Source of the DNA: Mycolicibacterium fallax
Lineage (GTDB): Bacteria > Actinomycetota > Actinomycetes > Mycobacteriales > Mycobacteriaceae
Direction of reading: 5' to 3'
Assembly (NCBI RefSeq): GCF_010726955.1
Contig: NZ_AP022603.1
Span: 2,294,001 to 2,358,000 of the forward strand
DNA: 64,000 nt
Shown: piece after piece, positions 8,057 through 18,672 of the stretch
Layout of the letters: each line of letters starts with the position of its first letter
Numbering within the stretch: the stretch's first letter is position 1
Program-made: the position numbers and the translations under genes
The notes under the pieces: model-generated
The model's database searches: none
Seen by the model: only the letters and a program-made list of their open reading frames with translations
Told to the model about the DNA's origin: nothing

Positions 8057-9313
8057 CTAGCTGCGGTCCGCGCCCGGGGCCGGGAAACCGTCGGCGACCA
8101 CCGCGGCCAGCTCGATGAGCGCCTCCCGGGTCGGTGGCCGAAGCCGATGCAGGTCGATCTCGGCGCCCTCCTCCAGATGCGGGTCGAACGGCACCAACCG
8201 CACCGCCCGGGTGCGCCGGGAAAAGTGGTCGACGACCTTCTGCAGGTCCACCTTGCGGCTGCGCGGCCGCACCGCGTTGATCACGACCACGCAGTTCTGC
8301 ACCAGCTGCTCGTGGCCGTGCGCGTCGAGCCAGTCCAGCGTCGCCGAGGCGCTGCGCGCCCCGTCGACCGAGCCGGAGCTGACCACGATCAGGGTGTCGG
8401 CGCTGTCCAGCACCGCCGAGGTCGCCGAGTTCATCAGGCCGGTCCCGCAGTCGGTGAGCACCAGGCTGTAGTAGCGCTCCAGCACGTCGAGCACCCGGGT
8501 GTAGTCCTCGCCGCTGAACGCCTCGGACGCGGCCGGGTCGGCGTCGGAGGCCAGCACCTCCAGCCGGCTGGGCCCCTGCGAGGTGTGGCTGCGGACGTCG
8601 CTGTAGCGGGCGATCGAATCGGCGTCGCGGAGCAGGTCACGCACCGTGTCCGGGGTCTGCAGCGGCACCTTGTGGCCCAGCGTGCCGCGGTCGGGGTTGG
8701 CGTCCACGGCGATCACCCGGTCACCGCGCAGCGAGGCGAAGGTGGCGCCCAGGGTGGCGGTGATGGTGGTCTTGCCGACGCCGCCCTTGAGGCTGAGCAC
8801 GGCGATCCGGTAGCACCCGGTCAGCGGCTGCTCGGCGTGCGCGATGAGGTTCTTGCGGTGCACCTCGCGCGGGCCGTCGCCGACGTTGACCAGCTTGCCG
8901 GTGCCCAGGTACAGCCAGCGCCGCCAGCCTCCCGACGGCGCCGGGCGGGCCTGGGGCAGCAGCGCGCTGGTGGACAGGTCGGGGTACGGGGTCGACGGCA
9001 CCGACGGGCGGACCGGCGGCGGCAGCGGCGCACCCGGCGGGGTGGCCACCGGCCGCGGCGCGCCCTGGCCGGGGAAGCCGCCGAGGTAGCCGGCCTGACC
9101 GCCGGTCTGCCCGAACGGGTCGACCGAGGGCATGCCGATCGGCGGGGTCTGCGGCTCCGGCGCGGTGAAGCGTCGCTCGGAGCGGAAGTCGCCGGCCGCC
9201 GCGCCCGGATAGCCGGGGTGGTCGTCCCGCACGGCTTCGATCAGGCTGGTCGGCGCCTCGTCGATGTCCCGGCCGTGCCGCGGTTCGGATCCGAAGCTCT
9301 GCTGCTCTGACAC
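8057..9313 (-). CDS. MinD/ParA-like ATPase with proline-rich N-terminus (Rv0530-like)
   Basis: A 418-residue protein. The first 140 residues are proline/glycine-rich and disordered-looking; the C-terminal half is a deviant Walker P-loop ATPase with LKGGVGKTTITATLG near residues 170-185, the VIAVDANPDRGTL Walker A' segment and LVLTDCGTG. The architecture is that of mycobacterial EspI/Rv0530-type proteins. The GTG of SEQQSFGSE (9313) is chosen because AGGAGG lies about 10 nt upstream; the first in-frame GTG at 9322 touches that site. It lies just downstream of the ccsA end of the cytochrome c maturation genes on the same strand; what it positions or regulates is not known. Confidence 0.85.
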   Translation of the reverse strand: MSEQQSFGSEPRHGRDIDEAPTSLIEAVRDDHPGYPGAAAGDFRSERRFTAPEPQTPPIGMPSVDPFGQTGGQAGYLGGFPGQGAPRPVATPPGAPLPPPVRPSVPSTPYPDLSTSALLPQARPAPSGGWRRWLYLGTGKLVNVGDGPREVHRKNLIAHAEQPLTGCYRIAVLSLKGGVGKTTITATLGATFASLRGDRVIAVDANPDRGTLGHKVPLQTPDTVRDLLRDADSIARYSDVRSHTSQGPSRLEVLASDADPAASEAFSGEDYTRVLDVLERYYSLVLTDCGTGLMNSATSAVLDSADTLIVVSSGSVDGARSASATLDWLDAHGHEQLVQNCVVVINAVRPRSRKVDLQKVVDHFSRRTRAVRLVPFDPHLEEGAEIDLHRLRPPTREALIELAAVVADGFPAPGADRS

Positions 9314-9362
9314 CCGGTGCACTCCTCCTGCTGCGATGTGGTCAATGGTTGGCCGGGACCGC

Positions 9363-10343
9363 TCAGCCGACTCCGGCGTAGGAGTGCAGGCCGACGGTCA
9401 CCAGGTTGATGAAGAACAGGTTGAACACCATGGCGACGAAGCCGACGACGTTGATCCAGGCCGCCCGGCGGTCCCGCCAGCCGGCCGTCGACCGGGCGTG
9501 CAGGTAGGCCGCGTAGACCACCCAGGCGATGAACGACACCGTCTCCTTGGGGTCCCAGCCCCAGAACCGGCCCCAGGCCTCCTCGGCCCAGATGGCGCCG
9601 AAGATCACCCCGAAACCGAACACCGGGAAGGCGAAGATGGTGGTGCGGTAGGCGATCCGGTCCAGCGACTTGGCGTCGGGCAGCTTGCCGATGAACCGGG
9701 CCAGCGCTCCGGTCTGATCCGGTTCGGCGAACCGGGAGGTCTTCAGCAGGAACAGGATGCTGGCCACGCCGGCGACCAGGAACACCCCGGAGCCGACGAT
9801 CACCACCGACACGTGGATCGGCAGCCAGTAGGACTGCAGCGCCGGCATCACCGGGGCGGCATGGGTGTAGAGCCACTTACCGGACACGCCCAGCAGGATC
9901 AGGATCGGCACCAGCACGAAGACCCACAGCGACCGGTAGGCCGGACGGCGCAGCACCACCGCGGCGGCGATCAGCCCGGCCAGGCAGACGCCGTTGATGA
10001 ACTCGTACATGTTGCCCCACGGCACCCGCGAGGTGGACAGCCCGCGCAGCACCACGCAGGCGATCAGCAGCCCGATGCCCAGGTAGATCAGCGCCAGACC
10101 GGCGCGGCCGGCGCGTTCCTCCAGGCCGCGGACCGGGGCGTCCTTGACCACGCCGGGCAGGCTGCTGTCGGCGCTGACCGGGGCGCCGACGGCGACCAGC
10201 TCGCGCTCGGCAACCCGGCGGCTGCGGCTGTAGGCCAGCTCGGTGGCCAGCAGCAGCAGCGCGAGCACCAGCACCAGCACCGACGAGGTGAATGCCCAGT
10301 CGGAGTAGCGCGCCAGATCGACGTCAACGTGCTCGGTGTTCAT
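9363..10343 (-). CDS. ccsA: Cytochrome c maturation protein CcsA/CcsB-type (heme handling)
   Basis: A 326-residue polytopic protein of the System II cytochrome c synthase. The tryptophan-rich heme-handling motif is EEAWGRFWGWDPKETVSF in the C-terminal third, with several histidines in the flanking helices that would carry heme across the membrane. The start MNTEHVDVDLARYSDW corresponds to M. tuberculosis Rv0529, and GGAGG lies upstream of ATG 10343. It is the last gene of the Rv0525-Rv0526-ccdA-resB-ccsA series and pairs with ResB to attach heme to apocytochrome c. Confidence 0.93.
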   Translation of the reverse strand: MNTEHVDVDLARYSDWAFTSSVLVLVLALLLLATELAYSRSRRVAERELVAVGAPVSADSSLPGVVKDAPVRGLEERAGRAGLALIYLGIGLLIACVVLRGLSTSRVPWGNMYEFINGVCLAGLIAAAVVLRRPAYRSLWVFVLVPILILLGVSGKWLYTHAAPVMPALQSYWLPIHVSVVIVGSGVFLVAGVASILFLLKTSRFAEPDQTGALARFIGKLPDAKSLDRIAYRTTIFAFPVFGFGVIFGAIWAEEAWGRFWGWDPKETVSFIAWVVYAAYLHARSTAGWRDRRAAWINVVGFVAMVFNLFFINLVTVGLHSYAGVG

Positions 10344-10395
10344 CCGACCTCCAGCTGGCACCCACGCGGGTGTCGTCCGTTGTGTTCTGCGGCGT

Positions 10396-11970
10396 TCATC
10401 GGGTCTTCCGGTCGCCGGGCGAGCCGGTGTCGGCCAGCAGATGCTTCGTCAGCCGCTCGAATTCGTCGCCCCAGCCGGAGTTGTCGGTACGCGCCAACCC
10501 GCCCAACTCCACGTTCACGGTACCCGGACGATCGGTCGCGGGCTCAATTCGCGCCCACACCCGGCGGCGGCGCACCAGCAGCGAAACCAGCAGGCCGGCC
10601 ATCATCGCCATCGCCGAGACCAACACCCAGATCTGCGCGGGATCGTGACTGACCTGCAGGTTCACAAACGGCGTGACGCCGTCGAAGGTGATCACCGAGC
10701 CGTCTTCGAGGGTCACGCTCTGACCGGCGGACAGGTTCTTCCGGTTGACCTTGATCAACCGGCCCTGCTCGATCATCCGCACGTCGAGATCGAAGATGGA
10801 CTGCGGCCGGCCGGTGTCCAGGCCGGTGTCGCCGCGGTAGATGTCGATCGCCACCGCCGGATCGCGGGCCTCCGGCGAGGACGACGTCAACAGCGTGCCG
10901 TCCAGTTCCTTGGTCGGGGCCAGCAGGCCCTGGATGGCGATCTGATGCTTGCGCCGCTGCACCGGGTCCGGGTAGGTGCCGGCCGGCGGGTCGATGCGCA
11001 CCACGCCCGAGGACAGCAGGGTGGTCTGCACGTCGGGGCGCCACTGCACGGTCTGGCTGCGCTGCTGGCCGTCCGGGAAGCGCACCGTGAACGTCGGGGC
11101 GTAGCCGTGGCCCTGCAGGTAGATCCGGTCCCCGCCAACCCGCAGCGGATGGTTGACCTCCAGCCGATACGGCTGCCAGGTCCCGTCGGCCAGGTCCGCG
11201 CCGGTCTGATAGTCGATGTCGGCGGCGTAGGACAGTGCCTGCCCGCTGGACAGGTACTTCGCCTCGAAGTCGTTGACCCGGATGCAGATCGGGTTCAGCG
11301 AGGTGCCGTCGACGGTGTTGCCGGCCCGGAACGAGTCGAACGCCGCCGGCGAGGCCGAACAGAACCCGGGGCCGCCGTCAGCGATGACGATGACGTTGCC
11401 CTCGTAGCCGACCAGCTTGCCGACGGCCACCGCGGCCAGCAGGCCCAGCAGCGCGACGTGGAACACGATGTTGCCGAACTCACGCAGGTAGCCCTTCTCC
11501 GCCGACACGGTGACCCCGTCGCCGTCGGGCCGGGTGACGGTGCGCCAGCCGCGCAGCCGCCGGGTCACCGTCGCCGCGACCTGTTCGGGGTCGCCGGCCG
11601 CGGTGCCCGCGGCGTGTTTGGGCAGCCGGGCCAGGTTTCGCGGCGCCGGGACCGGGACCGCGCCGAGGGTGCGGACGTGCTCGATCATCCGCGGCGTCAG
11701 GCAGCCGACCAGCGAGACGAACAACAGCACGTAGATCGCGGTGAACCAGAAGCTGGAGAAGACGTCGAACATCTCCAGCCGGTCCAGCCACGGGCCCACC
11801 GTCGGGTGCTGGGCCAGGTACTCGTCGACCTTGCCCGCGTTCAACGAACGCTGCGGCAGCATCGCGCCGGGCACCGCGCCCAGGGCCAGCAGGAACAGCA
11901 GCACCAGCGCGGTGCCCATCGAGGTCAGCGCCCGCCAGGTGTTGCGCACCAGGCTCACCACCCGGCTCAC
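10396..11970 (-). CDS. resB: Cytochrome c biogenesis protein ResB
   Basis: A 524-residue ResB/Ccs1 protein with transmembrane helices near the N-terminus ([20 protein letters not shown]), around residue 75, around residue 170, and one near the C-terminus ([20 protein letters not shown]) that flank a large external domain. It binds apocytochrome c and partners CcsA. The GTG at 11970 overlaps the ccdA stop in a GTGA junction, implying translational coupling. The length agrees with M. tuberculosis Rv0528. Confidence 0.93.
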   Translation of the reverse strand: MSRVVSLVRNTWRALTSMGTALVLLFLLALGAVPGAMLPQRSLNAGKVDEYLAQHPTVGPWLDRLEMFDVFSSFWFTAIYVLLFVSLVGCLTPRMIEHVRTLGAVPVPAPRNLARLPKHAAGTAAGDPEQVAATVTRRLRGWRTVTRPDGDGVTVSAEKGYLREFGNIVFHVALLGLLAAVAVGKLVGYEGNVIVIADGGPGFCSASPAAFDSFRAGNTVDGTSLNPICIRVNDFEAKYLSSGQALSYAADIDYQTGADLADGTWQPYRLEVNHPLRVGGDRIYLQGHGYAPTFTVRFPDGQQRSQTVQWRPDVQTTLLSSGVVRIDPPAGTYPDPVQRRKHQIAIQGLLAPTKELDGTLLTSSSPEARDPAVAIDIYRGDTGLDTGRPQSIFDLDVRMIEQGRLIKVNRKNLSAGQSVTLEDGSVITFDGVTPFVNLQVSHDPAQIWVLVSAMAMMAGLLVSLLVRRRRVWARIEPATDRPGTVNVELGGLARTDNSGWGDEFERLTKHLLADTGSPGDRKTR

Positions 11971-12797
11971 AGCGGCATCCGCACGTCGCTGACGAACGCG
12001 TCGCGGACCCAGGAGACGAACTCGTTCCACGCCCCGGTGACCAGCGCCAGCCCGACCAGGATCAGCAGCACCCCGCCGACGATCTGGATGACCCGGGAGT
12101 TGCGGCGCAGCCAACCGAGCCCGGAGACCGCCCAGCCGGCGCCCAGCGCCAGCAGCACGAACGGCAGGCCCAGGCCGAGGCAGTAGGCGATGACCAGCAG
12201 CACCCCGCGCGACACGGTGGCGCCGTCGGTGGCCGAGGCCGCGGTGATGACCCCGGTCAGGGTCGGGCCCAGACACGGCGTCCAGCCCAGCCCGAACACC
12301 GCGCCGAGCAGCGGCGCGCCCGCGACGGTGCTCAGCTGACGGGGGGTGAACCTGGCCTGGCGCTGCAGAGCCGGGATGAACCCGATGAACACCAGCCCCA
12401 TCAGGATGGTCAGCACGCCGCCGACGCGCTGCAGCAGCACCTGGTTGACGATCAGCGTGGTCGTCATGCCGAGCACGGCGACCGTGCCGAGCACGAACAC
12501 CGCGGTGAAGCCCGCGACGAACAGCAGCGCCGACCCGGTGACCCGCAGTCGTTCCCGGCCGCGGGTGGCCAGCCCGGCCCCGCCGGCACCCGATACCGCC
12601 CCGCCGGATGCTGCCCCGCCGGACACTGCGGCGCCGGGCCGGTCCTCGACGCCGACGACGGCGGCCAGGTACGACAGGTAGCCGGGCACCAGCGGCACCA
12701 CGCACGGCGAGGCGAACGAGATCAGCCCGGCCAGCACGCACACCCCGAGGGCGAGCAGCACCGGACCGTTGGCGGCGAGTTCGGTGGCCCAGGTCAT
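11967..12797 (-). CDS. ccdA: Thiol-disulfide interchange membrane protein CcdA
   Basis: A 276-residue, six-helix CcdA/DsbD-like protein that moves reducing electrons across the membrane to keep apocytochrome c reduced. The two redox cysteines are in [18 protein letters not shown] (first helix) and [13 protein letters not shown] (fourth helix). An insert of about 25 residues rich in Ala, Gly and Ser follows the first helix, making it longer than Rv0527. ATG 12797 overlaps the upstream gene's stop as ATGA, and its own stop overlaps resB. Confidence 0.94.
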   Translation of the reverse strand: MTWATELAANGPVLLALGVCVLAGLISFASPCVVPLVPGYLSYLAAVVGVEDRPGAAVSGGAASGGAVSGAGGAGLATRGRERLRVTGSALLFVAGFTAVFVLGTVAVLGMTTTLIVNQVLLQRVGGVLTILMGLVFIGFIPALQRQARFTPRQLSTVAGAPLLGAVFGLGWTPCLGPTLTGVITAASATDGATVSRGVLLVIAYCLGLGLPFVLLALGAGWAVSGLGWLRRNSRVIQIVGGVLLILVGLALVTGAWNEFVSWVRDAFVSDVRMPL

Positions 12798-13441
12798 GGC
12801 TTGCCGGCCCAACGCGTCCCGGCCGGCCCCGGCTCGGCGGCGAGCTGTTCGACCACCGGTTGCAGGTCGCTGGCCAGCAGTTCGCGCAGGAACACCGCGG
12901 CCACCCGATGCTCCCGGTCGAGCACGATGGTCGCCGGCGTGGTGGTGGTCGGGTACTTGCCGCCGAACGCGATCAGGGTGCGCAGCGCCGGGTCGTAGAT
13001 GGACGGGAAGGTGATGTTGCGGTCGGTGATGAAGTCCACCGCGGCGTCGCGGTTGTAGTCGCGGACGTTGATGCCCAGGAACGCCACGCCGAGGTCCCGG
13101 GTGGCCTGGTAGACCTGCTGCAGGTCGGTGATCTCGGTGCGGCACGGCCCGCACCACTGGCCCCACACATTGAGCACCACGACCTCGCCGGGGAAGTCCT
13201 CGACGCCGATGGTGCGGTCCGGGTCCAGCAGGTCCGGTCCGGAGATCTTGCCGGGCGCGCCGCGCTCCGACGGCGGGTCGTAGCGGATGTCGGTCTTGCC
13301 GCCGGGGGCGACGAACTCGAAGGTGCCGCCCTGGGCGACGGCGTCGTCACCGGTCGAGCAGCCGGCCACCAGCACCGTCAGCAGGGCCGCCGCCAGCCCC
13401 GCCACCAGACGAGACAGCACCGGTCGGGACTGGGCGCTCAC
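12794..13441 (-). CDS. TlpA/ResA-like thioredoxin-fold lipoprotein
   Basis: A 215-residue secreted thioredoxin with lipobox LVAGC and the redox motif [11 protein letters not shown]. It would receive electrons from CcdA and reduce the CXXCH heme-binding cysteines of apocytochrome c outside the membrane. The GTG at 13441 overlaps the preceding stop in a GTGA, and the length matches Rv0526 (216). The cis-proline region [16 protein letters not shown] is present, as expected for the TlpA family. Confidence 0.9.
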   Translation of the reverse strand: MSAQSRPVLSRLVAGLAAALLTVLVAGCSTGDDAVAQGGTFEFVAPGGKTDIRYDPPSERGAPGKISGPDLLDPDRTIGVEDFPGEVVVLNVWGQWCGPCRTEITDLQQVYQATRDLGVAFLGINVRDYNRDAAVDFITDRNITFPSIYDPALRTLIAFGGKYPTTTTPATIVLDREHRVAAVFLRELLASDLQPVVEQLAAEPGPAGTRWAGKP

Positions 13442-14038
13442 CGTCCGGCCGGCTCCGCGTAACCCCAGCCGACCAGCACGTCGCCCTCGTAGGCGAAGCT
13501 GGTCAGCGACGCCAGGTTGCACTTGCGGTGGGTCGGAAAGTGCGCCAGCCGCTTGCCCGTCGTGACCCGGCGCAGCGTCTCCACCGGCAGCTGGTGGCTG
13601 ACGACGACGGCCTCGTGGCCGGCGGCCGCCCGTCGGGCGCGGTCCAGGGCGCCCTGCATCCGGGCCGCGATCTGCCGGTAGGGCTCGCCCCAGGACGGGG
13701 TGATCGGGTCGCGCAGGTGCTTCCAGTTGCGCGGATCGCGCAGCGCGCCGTCGCCCGGGGAGACCCGCTTGCCCTCGAATACGTTCGCCGACTCGATCAG
13801 CTCGTCGTCGGTGGTCACGGTGAGGCCGTGCGCGGCGGCGATCGGCGCGGCGGTCTCCTGCGCGCGCTGCAGCGGGGAGGCGATCACCGCGGTGATGTCG
13901 TTGCCGGCCAGCCAGCCGGCCACCGCCTCGGCCTGGCCGCGGCCCCGGTCGGACAGCCGGTAGCCGGGCAGCCGGCCGTAGAGGATCTGCTCCGGGTTGT
14001 GCACCTCGCCGTGCCGCATCACGTGCACGATCGTCTTC

Positions 14039-14046
<8 letters not shown>
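13438..14046 (-). CDS. Histidine phosphatase family protein (Rv0525-like)
   Basis: A 202-residue phosphoglycerate-mutase-fold protein with the phosphohistidine motif [10 protein letters not shown] at residues 9-18 and the second histidine in [12 protein letters not shown]. It lacks the insertions of the glycolytic enzyme, so it is a phosphatase of unknown substrate. It overlaps the end of hemL by 8 nt and the next gene by 4 nt, so it links hemL to the cytochrome c maturation genes in one operon. Confidence 0.88.
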
Positions 14047-15370
<1,324 letters not shown>

Positions 15371-15403
15371 GCCGACCAGTCTCCCAGGAGCGCAGGTGGG
15401 CGC

Positions 15404-15928
15404 CTAATCGCGGCCCGGCTCGGCGTAGGTGACGACGATGACCTCGGCGGGCTCCGCGCCGACCCGGCGCAGCGCGTGCGGCGCGGCGGCGTCGAAGTAG
15501 GCGCAGTCACCGGCCTCCAGCGCGGTGACCCGGCCGTCGTGGTTCAACTCGACGCTGCCGCGGTGCACGAAGATGAATTCCTGCCCGGGGTGGGTGGCCT
15601 GGTCCAGGGTGGCGAACTGGCGGCCGGGCCGGACCAGGAACGGTGCCATCGCCTTGCCCAGCATGGTCGCGGCGATCGGGTGGCTGCGGCCGCCGGCGTG
15701 CTCGGCGGCGCGTTCGACGGTCAGCGACGCGGCGGCCGGGTCGTCGGTGAACAGCCGGGCGACGTCGACCTCGAGCGCCCGGGCGATCTTCATCGCCGCC
15801 GAGATCGACGGCGTGCTGCGGGCCCGCTCGACCTTGGACAGGTAGCTCTTGGTCAGGCCGGTGGCGGCGGCCAGGTCCGCCAGGGTCAGGGCCCGCTGCC
15901 GTCGCACGGTGCGCATCAGCGCCGTCAT
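15404..15928 (-). CDS. XRE-family regulator with C-terminal cupin domain
   Basis: A 174-residue regulator. An N-terminal helix-turn-helix (LTLADLAAATGLTKSYLSKV, about residues 14-33) is joined to a C-terminal cupin (PGQEFIFVHRGSVELNHDG and YFDAAAPHALRRVG) that probably senses a small carbon compound. A GGAGGAA ribosome binding site precedes ATG 15928. It is divergent from the class II aldolase and DapA-family genes, separated by 114 nt that hold a promoter and a palindrome, so it most likely controls them. It is not part of the M. tuberculosis gene order here. Confidence 0.85.
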   Translation of the reverse strand: MTALMRTVRRQRALTLADLAAATGLTKSYLSKVERARSTPSISAAMKIARALEVDVARLFTDDPAAASLTVERAAEHAGGRSHPIAATMLGKAMAPFLVRPGRQFATLDQATHPGQEFIFVHRGSVELNHDGRVTALEAGDCAYFDAAAPHALRRVGAEPAEVIVVTYAEPGRD

Positions 15929-15986
15929 TGCCGGTTCCTCCGTTTTCCGCCGTCGGCGTCAGACTACCGGCCCAGAGGCAACTTCA

Positions 15987-16016
15987 TTGACGATATGACA
16001 CAGAGTGTCTTAGGGT
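15987..16016 (+). promoter_or_regulatory. Promoter of the aldolase-lyase operon with operator in the spacer
   Basis: TTGACG (15987-15992) and TAGGGT (16011-16016) are 18 nt apart, a good SigA-type promoter for the gene at 16043. The perfect inverted repeat GACAC-AGA-GTGTC at 15997-16009 lies inside the spacer, where a bound repressor would block RNA polymerase. The divergent XRE-cupin protein is the obvious candidate; the assignment is inference. Confidence 0.6.
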
Positions 16017-16042
16017 GGGCTATCGCACCGAGAGGACGCCCG

Positions 16043-16825
16043 ATGAGCACCTTCCACGACAGCAAGTCCGACCTGATGCGGCGCGCCCTGGACCGACTGT
16101 CCGGGCAGGTGGCCGACTCGACCCTGAGCACCCGGGCGAAGATCGCGCTGACCTGCCGGGCGCTGTTCGACGCCGGCCACGACTCCGGGCTGGCCGGGCA
16201 GATCACCGCCCGCGCCGAGCGGCCCGGCACCTATCACACCCAGCAGCTCGGGCTCGGTTTCGACGAGATCACCGAGGACAACCTGCTGCTGGTCGATGAG
16301 GACCTCAACGTGCTGGAGGGCACCGGGATGGCCAACCCGGCCAACCGTTTTCACTCCTGGATCTACCGGGCCCGTCCGGACGTCAACTGCATCGTGCACA
16401 CCCACCCGTTCCACGTCGCGGCGCTGTCGATGCTGGAGGTCCCGCTGATCGTCTCGCACATGGACGTCACCCCGCTCTACGACGACTGCGCGTTCCTGGC
16501 GGACTGGCCCGGGGTGCCGGTCGGCAACGAGGAAGGCGAGATCATCACCGCCGCACTGGGCGACAAGAAGGCGATCCTGCTGGCGCACCACGGGCACGTC
16601 ATCGCCGGCGCCAGCGTCGAGGAGGCCTGCTCGCTGGCGATCCTGATCGAGCGGGCCGCCAAACTGCAGCTGGCCGCGATGGCCGCCGGCACCGTCGCCG
16701 AGCTGCCGCCGGCGCTGGCCCGGGAGGCGCACGACTGGACGCTGACCCCCAAGCGCAGCCAGGCCAACTTCGCCTACTACGCCCGGCGCGCGCTGGCCCG
16801 GCACCCCGACGCGCTGTCGCACTGA
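16043..16825 (+). CDS. Class II aldolase/adducin-family protein
   Basis: A 260-residue protein of the FucA/AraD/adducin fold. Zinc-ligand motifs are visible: IVHTHPFHVAALS around residues 118-130 and LLAHHGHVIAGAS around 180. The early GLAGQITAR segment is the substrate-phosphate/enediolate loop region, with G-x-I-T replacing the usual G-N-I-S. The ATG at 16043 has AGAGGA upstream. It is followed after 32 nt by a DapA-family lyase, so the two probably act in one sugar-acid or hydroxy-acid degradation route. The exact substrate cannot be read. Confidence 0.82.
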   Translation: MSTFHDSKSDLMRRALDRLSGQVADSTLSTRAKIALTCRALFDAGHDSGLAGQITARAERPGTYHTQQLGLGFDEITEDNLLLVDEDLNVLEGTGMANPANRFHSWIYRARPDVNCIVHTHPFHVAALSMLEVPLIVSHMDVTPLYDDCAFLADWPGVPVGNEEGEIITAALGDKKAILLAHHGHVIAGASVEEACSLAILIERAAKLQLAAMAAGTVAELPPALAREAHDWTLTPKRSQANFAYYARRALARHPDALSH

Positions 16826-16857
16826 TCGATCCGCACCGACCGAGAGGACCCGCCCCC

Positions 16858-17730
16858 GTGAGCACCGAGATCCACGGCATCATCGCCTACCCCGTCACCC
16901 CGTTCGGCGCCGACGGCGGGATCGACACCGCCGCGCTGACCGGCCTGGTCGACACCCTGGTCAACACCGGGGCGCACGCCATCGCCCCGCTGGGCAGCAC
17001 CGGGGAGGCCGCCTACCTCAGCGAGGACGAGTTCGACACCGTCGTCGAGGCCACCGTGGACGCGGTCGGCGGCCGGGTGCCGGTCATCGTCGGGGCCGGG
17101 GACCTGACCACCGCCAACACCATCCGCCGGGCCCGCAAGGCCGAGCAGGCCGGGGCCACCGCGGTGATGGTGCTGCCGGTGTCCTACTGGAAACTCAACG
17201 ACCGGGAGATCGCCACCCACTACGCGGCGATCGGCGCGGCCATCGGCATCCCGATCATGGCCTACAACAACCCCGCGACCAGCGGCGTCGACATGTCTCC
17301 GGAGCTGCTGGTGCAGATGTTCGGCGACGTGGACAACCTCACCATGGTCAAGGAGTCCACCGGTGACCTGAACCGCATGCTGGCGCTCAGGGAACTCTCC
17401 GGCGGGCAGCTGCCGTACTACAACGGCAGCAACCCGCTGGTGCTCGACGCGCTGACGGCCGGTGCGACGGGCTGGTGCACGGCGGCGCCGAACCTGCGCC
17501 CGCAGCCGTGCCTGGACCTGTACGCGGCGGTGCGCGCCGGGGACACCGAGCGGGCCCGGGTGATCTACGACGAGCTGGCCCCGCTGCTGCGTTTCATCGT
17601 CGCCGGCGGGCTGCCCAGCACCGTCAAGGCCGGCCTGGAGCTGCTCGGCCGCGGCGTCGGGGATCCGCGCCGCCCGCTGCTGCCGCTGGACGACGCCGGC
17701 CGCGCCGAGTTGCGCGGGCTGCTGGGCTGA
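16858..17730 (+). CDS. DapA/N-acetylneuraminate lyase-family aldolase
   Basis: A 290-residue class I (Schiff-base) lyase/synthase. The catalytic lysine is K165 in MVKESTGDL, the nearby tyrosine is in MAYNNPATSG (about 135), and the N-terminal GSTGEAAYLS is the pyruvate-binding loop. The start is GTG behind GAGAGGA. It is unlikely to be the lysine-pathway DapA, since the context is a regulated accessory operon with a class II aldolase. The 3' end including the stop is duplicated in tandem just downstream. Confidence 0.82.
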   Translation: MSTEIHGIIAYPVTPFGADGGIDTAALTGLVDTLVNTGAHAIAPLGSTGEAAYLSEDEFDTVVEATVDAVGGRVPVIVGAGDLTTANTIRRARKAEQAGATAVMVLPVSYWKLNDREIATHYAAIGAAIGIPIMAYNNPATSGVDMSPELLVQMFGDVDNLTMVKESTGDLNRMLALRELSGGQLPYYNGSNPLVLDALTAGATGWCTAAPNLRPQPCLDLYAAVRAGDTERARVIYDELAPLLRFIVAGGLPSTVKAGLELLGRGVGDPRRPLLPLDDAGRAELRGLLG

Positions 17731-17766
17731 GCCGGCCGCGCCGAGTTGCGCGGGCTGCCGGGCTGA
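17695..17766 (+). repeat. 36-bp tandem duplication covering the DapA-family gene's stop
   Basis: Two copies of a unit beginning GCCGGCCGCGCCGAGTTGCG and ending GGGCTGA lie at 17695-17730 and 17731-17766, with one T/C difference. The first is the last 12 codons of the gene; the second is an untranslated copy with its own in-frame stop. Confidence 0.9.
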
Positions 17767-17772
17767 GCCGGT

Positions 17773-18672
17773 TCAGTCCGGCTCGCCGGCCCCCGGGGCC
17801 GCGCCGGCCTGGTGGGCGGTCAGCCAGCCCTGCCCGGCGCGGGCGGCCCGGGCCAGCGCGCCGTGCTCACCGAAGTAGCTCGCGATCCAGCCGATCCCGG
17901 GCAGCATCGCCGTCCACCGGTACCACCTGGTGGGCTGCGGACGCTTGCCCGCCTCCTCGAAGATCGCCCGCAGGATGCCGGCCAGCTGCCACATCGTCCG
18001 GGTCACCTGCACCGGCATCGAGGAGGTGATCGCGCTCAGCGGTTTCCAGCCGGTCGGCGGCGCCTGCGGCAATGGCTCTGGCCGGGGCGGCTCGGCCGGC
18101 TGGGCGCCGTCGGGCAGGGTGCCGTCGGGCAGGGTGCGCCGGCACAGCACCTCGGCGAGCAGCCGGACCTGCTGGGACTGATCGGTCACCCCGTACTCGC
18201 GGGCCACCGCGCACAGGATGACGGCCTGGTTGACGAACCCGGCGAGGTCGGCGACCGGCACAAAGCGGGCCAGCGCGCCGAACGCCCCGGGAGAGGCGAC
18301 CACCAGGTTGTCCAGCGCGCCGACCCGGTTCACCCACCAGTGCACCCGCTCGTCGCGGTCCATCCGCTGCCAGGACGCGGTGCCGGGCAGATCGGCGGCG
18401 TCGAGCACCCGGGCACCGGCGTTGCGGGCCCGGTCGGCGCTGCTCGGCGCCCGGCCGGCCTTGGCGCGGCGCCGCCGCAGCCGGTACCTGCGGATGCGGT
18501 CGCGCAGCCGGCGCGGCGGCCGCAGCAGGCGGTGGGTGCGCCCACGCAGCCCGGTCGCGTCGGTCTCGGCCAGCAGGTCGAGCAGCGGATTGATCACCGC
18601 GACGGCGCGCCCCAAACCGTCGGCGACCTCGGCGTCACCGAGCGTGGCGCGCGGCTTCGGCAGGATTCCCAT
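17773..18672 (-). CDS. Conserved protein of unknown function
   Basis: I do not recognise this 299-residue protein. It starts at ATG 18672 (MGILPKPRATLGDAEVADG). Residues 60-85 are strongly basic (RRLRDRIRRYRLRRRRAK), the middle contains FVPVADLAGFVNQAVILCAV, an amphipathic or membrane-associating stretch loosely like EcsC-type proteins, and residues 195-225 are a Pro-rich linker. The C-terminal part has RWYRWTAMLPGIGWIASYFG. No signal peptide is seen. It reads away from the tandem repeat array and converges on the DapA-family gene. Codon use is like its neighbours. Confidence 0.6.
   Translation of the reverse strand: MGILPKPRATLGDAEVADGLGRAVAVINPLLDLLAETDATGLRGRTHRLLRPPRRLRDRIRRYRLRRRRAKAGRAPSSADRARNAGARVLDAADLPGTASWQRMDRDERVHWWVNRVGALDNLVVASPGAFGALARFVPVADLAGFVNQAVILCAVAREYGVTDQSQQVRLLAEVLCRRTLPDGTLPDGAQPAEPPRPEPLPQAPPTGWKPLSAITSSMPVQVTRTMWQLAGILRAIFEEAGKRPQPTRWYRWTAMLPGIGWIASYFGEHGALARAARAGQGWLTAHQAGAAPGAGEPD

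Noticed and set aside
16858..17730. Assignment of the DapA-family gene to lysine biosynthesis (dapA)
   Set aside because: Its operon with a class II aldolase and XRE-cupin regulator does not fit a housekeeping lysine gene, and the family includes many sugar-acid lyases.
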